Positions 32,626-37,605 of a stretch of 37,605 nt of DNA are shown here, piece by piece. The stretch lies in the NCBI GenBank assembly GCA_022402565.1, contig JAKRSC010000027.1:89060-126664 (forward strand). Reading direction: 5' to 3'. The translations under genes were made by a program, and so were the position numbers. The notes under the pieces were generated by a model that saw only the letters and a list, made by a program, of their open reading frames with translations, searched no databases and had not been told where the DNA came from. The number at the start of each line of letters is the position of its first letter. Positions within the stretch are counted from its first letter, which is position 1. This DNA comes from Hydrotalea sp. GTDB lineage: Bacteria > Bacteroidota > Bacteroidia > Chitinophagales > Chitinophagaceae.

Positions 32626-35600
32626 AACCGCCACTTACACCTTGAGTAACAAATACCTCTCTTTCACAAACTGTTACACAACCTGCAGGAGAAGTGATTG
32701 TCAAACTCACTTTGTATGGTCCGGGTGCACCATAAACAACAACTAAAGAATCAAATGCTATAACTGCATTACTTGTATCACTAGCTTTCCATGAATAGGT
32801 AAACCCAGCTTGAGGAGCTATTGGTTTAAATACAAATCTATGACCAGGAAACTCAAGAGTATCTGCATTACTTGTAAATCCACAAGTTGGATTAGGCAAT
32901 TGTGTAACTACAAATGGAGATAGAGAAGTTCTATTACAACCATTGTCGGCAGTTACCTTAACTGTAAAAGAACCTGTTGTATCTACTACTAAAAATCTCC
33001 TTGTAGAGTCTTGTAACAACACATTGTTTTTATACCATTGGTATTGACTAAATCCAGATGGTGCTGTTAAGGTAGTTGTATTACCTGCACAAATAGTGGT
33101 GTCACCAAGAACCGATGGAGCTGCTATATTACATATGTAACCAGCATCAATTGTTGGATTAACACGCGGAATTCCATTTTGTAACAAATTCATTACAATT
33201 ACTGGAGAAAAACCAGTTAATGAATCAGCATCACTGTTATTATCAGTTCCAGCAGTAATTGTTCTTTTTGTAATAACTCTTCCATCAACAGAAACTGGGA
33301 ATCTTACTTGATAATTTCCACTTTCAGTAATGATAAAATTATAGTAACCCGGACGACCTTGATTATCATTTGCAGTGAATAAAGAGTCAACAGCTACAAA
33401 TTGATTAGATCCGTTCTGCTTGAATAGAACAACTTTTACTTGATTGATACCGTTCGAAACGGGTTCATTCTGTATACCATCAGCATTATCATCTCTCCAT
33501 ACATAATTACCCAAAGATCCTATAGGATAATAACCAGCATCAATAGTTGTATTGTGCTTATCTTGACCAGTACCAGCAGCATTAATTGTTACCAAACCAC
33601 TTCTTCCGGTGGTTACATTCATATCAGAGTTTTCATCAGTTTGCGGAGCTTGATTAACAACTGGGGTTGGTAAATAATGTGCATAAGAAGTAGGGAATTG
33701 AACATAATATTTACCAGAAGGAAGTTCTACAAACTTGTAATAACCCGGCCTTCCTGAGAAGTCATTCGCAGTTACTGTAGAATCTAACAATATGTCATCA
33801 TTGCCACCTATTGCATTATCAGGTCCAGCGCCATACAAATACACTTTTACTCCATTTAAACCTAAAGAAGGAGCTTCATCTTGTAAACCATTCTTATTTA
33901 CATCAATCCAAACATAGTTTCCTAGTGAACCAAGCACTGGGTTACAGTTAGTAAACATACCAACCATATTAGGAGTAGCTGGTAAAAGCTGGCTGTTATT
34001 GTCAGCGCGACTAACTTGATAAGTAATTGAATTATTCATTCTTAATCCAACAGGTGTTCCTAAAGGCGCACGCATTGGCCATGTAAATTCAATACTATCT
34101 AATATTCCAAGAGGCACAGTTCTGGAAAGCTTGATTGCTTTCACTGTTGTTATATCAACAGGAGGAACTGAAGTCCAAACTGGTGTTGTACAACCTGCAG
34201 CATTCACCGCTGGTGTAACATCGTTGATACATGGATTATTGGTTGTTGTATAAAACACAGTCGTATGAGGATCAGAAATAGATACTGGACCTACTAAATT
34301 TGCAAACCATTGTGATCCCCTGTTATCTCCAATGAATGGGAATACATCTACCAACACCAAATCCTTCGATGCAACGTTTCCAAGATTAGATACAGTTACT
34401 TTATAATTAACTGGTCCTCCCTCTTGAGCAACAGCAAAGTCTGGGAAATACACAAAATTAGAGTCACAACCAGACTGTCCTTTCCTTGCTCTTAATGCAA
34501 CAGAGCTAATAACAGTAACTGGCACATTGGATGTAAGTATATTTTGCTGAATACCATTGCTGCTCTCTAATCGCATTCTATTATTAATGCTTCCAGCCGG
34601 AGTACCGGGTTTGATTACAGTTCTAAAATCAATTCTGAAAGTTCTTCCAGGAACTAAAGTGCCTAAAGAGAATGTAAGAACATTCCCTTGAATTGTAGGC
34701 TCAATTGAAGTTACGGGCCCATTCGGACTTACGCTATAAAATGTAGCCGAACCTGGAACGTATTCTAATCTATTGTCTAATGTATCTGTTACAATTACAT
34801 TTTCAGCATTAATTGTTCCACCTAGTTGTACACTAAAGCGATATCCTACAGTATCACTAGCTCTAAAATCTGAAGGCGAACTTGGATTTCTACTTTTTGA
34901 AGCTGTATTAAATGAAGGATAAGGCTTCAAAATTTCGGATGTACTTGTACATGTTGAGAAATTAGTTGCTACACCATTATAAAAGAAAGTACCAGTGGAT
35001 GCATTGGCAACAAGTGTACCATCATCTCCTGGATTATTTGTTAAATAGGTGGTACCCTCAACTATTGGAGTGCCATCTTTCTTACCTTCTGTAACAGTTC
35101 TAATTCTTCCGCTATAAGACAAATCTTGTCGGCTACCAATTGGTAAAGGCCCTCTAGTGGTAATACGAACATCAGTAATGTATTGCCCAGCAGGTAAATT
35201 TACAGTTACATTTCTTGCACCACTATTATTCTGAAGGAATTGAGAGGTAAATGTACCTGCAGTAATAAAGTTTACCTGTGTATTTGTTTTATACTGAACT
35301 ACGATAACTGGATTAGGAGCCAAGCTATCAAAACCATCAAAAACAGGATTCACACGAATCACATTCATATCAACTGCTCTATCTACAGAATAATTAACTT
35401 GAACAGAATCTAACTCTGTGTTTCCATTATTTGCCCATCCTTGTCTAAATGTATTTCCTGAAGTAGCAGGTAAAACGTGTCTGCTTAACCAGCTTGCAGT
35501 AGCAGCAGTAATACCAGCTCCTGTACAAATTAAACTAGCATTCGTTGCTTGTAAAGCAAAGCAAACTTCACTTCTTTTTGAACTTTTTTCAGTTGTACCA

Positions 35601-36472
35601 ATCGGTAATGCAGGTACAAATCCTGATAGATTTGCAACATTACATACATTGGTTCCAACTTGAAAAGTTGGACTATTATATCTTACACTAATATGGGCAT
35701 TACCACCTGAAATATTGCCAGGCCACAACCATGTGATGGTTCTATTGCTTGCATTATAAATTGGCTGATTTGAACCTGGGAATGCAGTTGCTGCAACAAA
35801 TACTGCCCCTACAGGAAGTGTATCAATTACTACAAAATCAACCAAATCTAATTGACCAGTTGTTGAAGAAGAAGGAACACTTAAAGCAAGACGATAAATT
35901 GTGATATCGTTCGGAGCACCACCTGCATGTCTTGTTTTTGTGATATTATGCTTAAGAGATGCGATGGCAGTAACTATGGTTGCATTACTTAAAACAGGGC
36001 CAGTAGAATTATCTGCATTTACATTGTTATCTGCATCTATTGAAGTTACAATACTCGGTGCATAGCCATTGGGTGTTACACCATTTCTGTATCTGAAACG
36101 AATTTGTAATTGACCAGTACTTCCTGCTGGAAGAGGATTTACATATGTAATAGTTACTCTATTATTACCGGCAGAGTAAGAAGCATTCGCAACTTGTGTA
36201 TTATTGAAATTGATTGAATTGCTAAAATTATTTACATCAAATGGCTCTAAGTTTTGCGGCAAATCAATTGTTGCAACTACGTTTTGACCGTTTTGATTTA
36301 AACTACTTAATTGGTAATTTAAAGTATAAATAAATTGTGCTCCTGTTTCAATACTATTTACGTTCGCACTACCTTGAACAGTAAATTGAACCTGTGCATT
36401 TGAACCTACTGTTATCCCAACAAGAAATACAAAAGCCAGAATTTTTATTAATTGGTGTAAATTTTTTTTCAT
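30911..36472 (-). CDS. Giant secreted surface protein: DUF11-like, SdrD-B-like, Ig/PKD-like domains, shared C-terminal module, T9SS tail
   Basis: An 1853-residue exported protein, signal peptide MKKNLHQLIKILAFVFLVGITVGSNA. Residues about 27-840 are Thr/Ser/Asn-rich beta domains with DUF11-like texts (VIVTDTLDNRLEYVPGSATF; VSNLGNVASKDLVLVDVFPF). Two SdrD-B-like domains follow (about 845 and 984), each starting GSLGNYVW-D-N-G-Q-E and containing GRPGYY; such domains in staphylococcal Sdr proteins bind calcium. Next come an Ig-like domain (ICAGNTTTLTAPSG) and a PKD-like domain (about 1117-1277), a Gly/Ser linker, the shared module (about 1284-1853) and a type A T9SS tail from YPNPSNGRFTI (about 1766) ending QGLYIVNLDGANGLRYKPAK. 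It is probably a fibrillar cell-surface adhesin (inference). It starts 18 nt after the stop of the small secreted protein gene, so they form an operon. Confidence 0.9.
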   Translation of the reverse strand: MKKNLHQLIKILAFVFLVGITVGSNAQVQFTVQGSANVNSIETGAQFIYTLNYQLSSLNQNGQNVVATIDLPQNLEPFDVNNFSNSINFNNTQVANASYSAGNNRVTITYVNPLPAGSTGQLQIRFRYRNGVTPNGYAPSIVTSIDADNNVNADNSTGPVLSNATIVTAIASLKHNITKTRHAGGAPNDITIYRLALSVPSSSTTGQLDLVDFVVIDTLPVGAVFVAATAFPGSNQPIYNASNRTITWLWPGNISGGNAHISVRYNSPTFQVGTNVCNVANLSGFVPALPIGTTEKSSKRSEVCFALQATNASLICTGAGITAATASWLSRHVLPATSGNTFRQGWANNGNTELDSVQVNYSVDRAVDMNVIRVNPVFDGFDSLAPNPVIVVQYKTNTQVNFITAGTFTSQFLQNNSGARNVTVNLPAGQYITDVRITTRGPLPIGSRQDLSYSGRIRTVTEGKKDGTPIVEGTTYLTNNPGDDGTLVANASTGTFFYNGVATNFSTCTSTSEILKPYPSFNTASKSRNPSSPSDFRASDTVGYRFSVQLGGTINAENVIVTDTLDNRLEYVPGSATFYSVSPNGPVTSIEPTIQGNVLTFSLGTLVPGRTFRIDFRTVIKPGTPAGSINNRMRLESSNGIQQNILTSNVPVTVISSVALRARKGQSGCDSNFVYFPDFAVAQEGGPVNYKVTVSNLGNVASKDLVLVDVFPFIGDNRGSQWFANLVGPVSISDPHTTVFYTTTNNPCINDVTPAVNAAGCTTPVWTSVPPVDITTVKAIKLSRTVPLGILDSIEFTWPMRAPLGTPVGLRMNNSITYQVSRADNNSQLLPATPNMVGMFTNCNPVLGSLGNYVWIDVNKNGLQDEAPSLGLNGVKVYLYGAGPDNAIGGNDDILLDSTVTANDFSGRPGYYKFVELPSGKYYVQFPTSYAHYLPTPVVNQAPQTDENSDMNVTTGRSGLVTINAAGTGQDKHNTTIDAGYYPIGSLGNYVWRDDNADGIQNEPVSNGINQVKVVLFKQNGSNQFVAVDSLFTANDNQGRPGYYNFIITESGNYQVRFPVSVDGRVITKRTITAGTDNNSDADSLTGFSPVIVMNLLQNGIPRVNPTIDAGYICNIAAPSVLGDTTICAGNTTTLTAPSGFSQYQWYKNNVLLQDSTRRFLVVDTTGSFTVKVTADNGCNRTSLSPFVVTQLPNPTCGFTSNADTLEFPGHRFVFKPIAPQAGFTYSWKASDTSNAVIAFDSLVVVYGAPGPYKVSLTITSPAGCVTVCEREVFVTQGVSGGSGGGIESYSLGEVIGKRNMAKAKAGQLGETNYGATPKWNGPVAETNRNGIASENTTQIRLRDVMPNGLQGYQAFVTSPTDLTQFTNAVEVMSVDFTKGNVPRAVAFATKTLDEVYNHTKPICDRLRGAQLIGIEKIQLNGIEVLSYRIRQENGSVEFAMSFSAGASSRRSEIQIESKWFTKDIQHDDAMFNFQVWGETPGLTSRLASEILSKLGTYGRLTQGNNNAVVPSAYVVSGQRVGSKLVLSVENGTANSNGYFELEEKLNEKSSVTKRTVPFTIQQRGRSTLELDMRDGFESDVRMFINGELMDLVYMSDGIWGLDFDRSRTTIKNFIVTNDASRVYQDEYPLFRDVKIEGTTSNYITAYKFLRGGGVAADLSAYKTLRFEAAGGHKLKITLVKEGVANWNDQYTYSINLDQAKREYQISLNDFVSSGISGKIKANDVTSVVFSIEVNGANTAVNTTLGKVGFTKVDVDYLRSLEAKEVQLYPNPSNGRFTIQFRSAVEAPLKMRMTDAATGRVVMSRAIQAVQGENQVTVEMGRQENMSSQGLYIVNLDGANGLRYKPAKISIKR

Positions 36473-36490
36473 TGTGTATGTCTTTAAGGA

Positions 36491-36922
36491 TTATTGGCAA
36501 TCTTTTATAGTCACAAATGTGACTTCTGCATTCTTATTAATTCCTATTACTACCTTACAAGCTTTCTGAGACCCATTTAATTGATACTCCCAAATTGTAT
36601 TTGCTACCTTACGATCAGGCTCTCCTAATAATGCAATCAACTCCTTACTTGTAGTTGTATATGTACCCATTATTGCACCATCCTCTTTTTGTTCAGCAAC
36701 TTCCTCTGAGAATTTTTCTTTTATTAAATGTTGCATTGCCTTAAAAGCGTTGACACGATTGGCTTGCTTATTTTCTTTAAAATTTTTACTCATTTCTTTA
36801 AACTCCTCTGGAATAGCTTGCTGAGAAATAGCCGCTTGAGGCAGTATTAATGTGCTAAGAATGGCAAACAAAACGATGCCAAAAAAAGATTTCATCTGTT
36901 TTGCAACCTGACTTTTGTTCAT
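36491..36922 (-). CDS. Small secreted protein with BamE/SmpA-like motif
   Basis: A 143-residue product from ATG 36922 (MNKSQVAKQMKSFFG); Met at 36895 is an alternative. A hydrophobic signal (FFGIVLFAILSTLILPQAAIS) is cleaved near AISQQ. The mature part has a Lys/Glu-rich helical stretch (EEFKEMSKNFKENKQANRVNAF) and then GTYTTTSKELIALLGEPDRKVANTIWEYQL, which resembles the LLGxPD...WxYxL core of BamE/SmpA-like beta folds, and two Cys near the C-terminus (ACKV, IKDCQ) that may pair. I do not recognise a specific family. It lies 18 nt upstream of the 1853-residue surface protein gene on the same strand, so it may help fold, anchor or export that protein (inference). Its promoter is not clear; TACATTTA at 36996-37003 is a weak option. 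Confidence 0.8.
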   Translation of the reverse strand: MNKSQVAKQMKSFFGIVLFAILSTLILPQAAISQQAIPEEFKEMSKNFKENKQANRVNAFKAMQHLIKEKFSEEVAEQKEDGAIMGTYTTTSKELIALLGEPDRKVANTIWEYQLNGSQKACKVVIGINKNAEVTFVTIKDCQ

Positions 36923-37115
36923 AATCGGGGTTTTTAATTCAATATTTATGCAAGTTAGTTTCATATCCTTTGGTTTTCAATTAAATTGACCTTAATAAAT
37001 GTAATAATTAGCACTACATATATAAATTTTAATATATATAAATGCGTATCGTTATATTTAACGCAAATTACCTATCCTTCATTGTTACACCTATCAAGCA
37101 AACTTGAATTATGGT

Positions 37116-37129
37116 TAGTAGTACTACTA
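37116..37129. promoter_or_regulatory. Perfect 14-bp palindrome TAGTAGTACTACTA (copy B)
   Basis: Identical to 30804-30817 and in the same place relative to the terminator and the next gene. Confidence 0.4.
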
Positions 37130-37167
37130 CACTTTTATGACGCTGATTACGAATGCTTTCTGCAAAT

Positions 37168-37196
37168 AAAAAAGGTGAGTCATTTACGACTCACCT
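37168..37196 (-). terminator. Intrinsic terminator after the third surface protein gene
   Basis: Minus strand: AGGTGAGTC, loop GTAAAT, GACTCACCT, T-tract. The stem is perfect here; the C to T change relative to copy A replaces a G-T wobble with an A-T pair. Confidence 0.9.
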
Positions 37197-37222
37197 TATA
37201 TTTTCTGTGTTTGATTTGATCT

Positions 37223-37605
37223 TTATCGCTTGATGCTGATCTTCGCTGGCTTATAACGTAGGCCATTTGCTCCGTCCAAGTTCACTATGTACAAGCCTTG
37301 GCTTGATCTGCCCATCTCTACAGTTACTTGGTTCTCACCTTGTACCGCTTGGATAGCTCTGCTCATGACTACCCTGCCCGTTGCAGCATCTGTCATACGC
37401 ATTGTTAACGGTGCTTCTACTGCACTGCGGAACTGTATCGTAAATCTGCCGTTGCTTGGATTAGGATACAATTGTACATCCTTCGCTTCTAAACTACGTA
37501 AGTAATCCACATCAACCTTCGTGAAGCCTACCTTACCTAAAGTTGTGTTCACTGCAGTATTCGCTCCGTTTACTTCAATACTAAACACTACGCTTGTTAC
37601 ATCAT
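37223..37605 (-). CDS. C-terminal end of a third T9SS surface protein of the same family, N-terminus outside window
   Basis: The last 127 codons of a gene that continues beyond the right edge; the frame is open to base 37605 (DVTSVVFSIEVNGANTAVN at the edge), so the apparent start inside is a GTG within the coding sequence. The product ends with the same module as the 1853-residue protein: VGFTKVDVDYLRSLEAKDVQ, YPNPSNGRFTIQFRSAVEAP, GRSSQGLYIVNLDGANG, RYKPAKISIKR. It lacks the four residues QENM present in copy 2. It is a T9SS type A tail, so the full protein is expected to be a secreted surface protein with its own N-terminal domains. A terminator follows the stop. Confidence 0.92.
   Translation of the reverse strand, partial: DVTSVVFSIEVNGANTAVNTTLGKVGFTKVDVDYLRSLEAKDVQLYPNPSNGRFTIQFRSAVEAPLTMRMTDAATGRVVMSRAIQAVQGENQVTVEMGRSSQGLYIVNLDGANGLRYKPAKISIKR

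Larger units (their letters stand above)
37063..37222 (-). repeat. Conserved intergenic block, copy B, within the 300-nt gap 36923-37222
   Basis: Counterpart of 30751-30910. It holds the terminator at 37168-37196 and the palindrome at 37116-37129. The two noncoding base changes relative to copy A are T to G at 37142 and C to T in the terminator stem. The rest of the gap, 36923-37062, is very AT-rich (TATATA runs) leader sequence of the small secreted protein gene; no gene or RNA was recognised in it. Confidence 0.85.
37088..37605 (-). repeat. Near-identical 3' cassette, copy B
   Basis: Matches 30776-31305; continues past the window edge. It lacks the 12-bp insertion of copy A. From 37088 to the indel point at about 37305, including about 135 nt of noncoding sequence, only two differences were found, fewer than in the coding stretch further in. 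Confidence 0.88.

Noticed and set aside
36923-37062. Replication origin or RNA gene in the AT-rich gap
   Set aside because: There are TATATA runs but no DnaA-box cluster or stable RNA-like structure; an ordinary AT-rich leader is the simpler reading.
36986-37219. Plus-strand frame of 77 codons, partner of the one at 30713
   Set aside because: Same reason; its unique first half is AT-rich leader sequence of the minus-strand operon.

Overview
The window (about 37.6 kb, AT-rich) reads as chromosomal DNA of a Bacteroidota bacterium, most likely the Chitinophagaceae (Sediminibacterium-like). The evidence is gene content: PorP/SprF- and PorT-type outer-membrane proteins of the type IX secretion system (T9SS), T9SS sorting tails, DUF4292, BshA and a RemB/Wzi-like barrel. 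It also carries Bacteroidota-style TAnnTTTG promoter boxes. No rRNA or tRNA gene, CRISPR array, insertion sequence or prophage was seen, so the genus is an inference.

Layout. Bases 1-1934: a partial DUF4292 lipoprotein gene and dut on the minus strand, diverging from trmD. 1993-7603: a large secreted Asp-box (sortilin/VPS10-like) protein and a GH31 alpha-glucosidase, minus strand. 7639-11117: salvage genes ade, anmK (minus) and upp. 11177-13765: a PorP/SprF-like protein, an EI24-type membrane protein and a tetrapyrrole-methylase-fold methyltransferase whose start overlaps the previous gene. 13758-15525 (minus): a small membrane protein and an M28 peptidase. 15631-18787: bshA, a class III aminotransferase (minus), a gamma carbonic anhydrase and a tiny lipoprotein. 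18784-22933: rsgA (minus), ubiE overlapping a PorT-like gene, and a RemB/Wzi-like barrel (minus). 22949-27208: dihydroorotase, a short MutS-like ATPase and a YifB/ComM ATPase. This part is dense housekeeping sequence with many convergent or coupled overlaps of 4-28 nt.

Bases 27266-37605 are different. Two complete very large surface proteins (1135 and 1853 residues) and the end of a third lie in tandem on the minus strand, with a small secreted protein just upstream of the 1853-residue gene. Their N-terminal parts differ (a duplicated 141-residue domain around three Ig-like domains, versus DUF11-like, SdrD-B-like and Ig/PKD-like domains). All share one C-terminal module: about 570 residues in the two complete genes, ending in a T9SS sorting domain. 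The second and third copies also share an almost identical 3' end, terminator and about 110 nt beyond it. That conserved stretch also lies directly upstream of the next gene in each case, so it may be a common regulatory element as well as a recombination footprint. This array is the most interesting part of the window. The PorP/SprF-like and PorT-like proteins encoded upstream belong to families that secrete such cargo.
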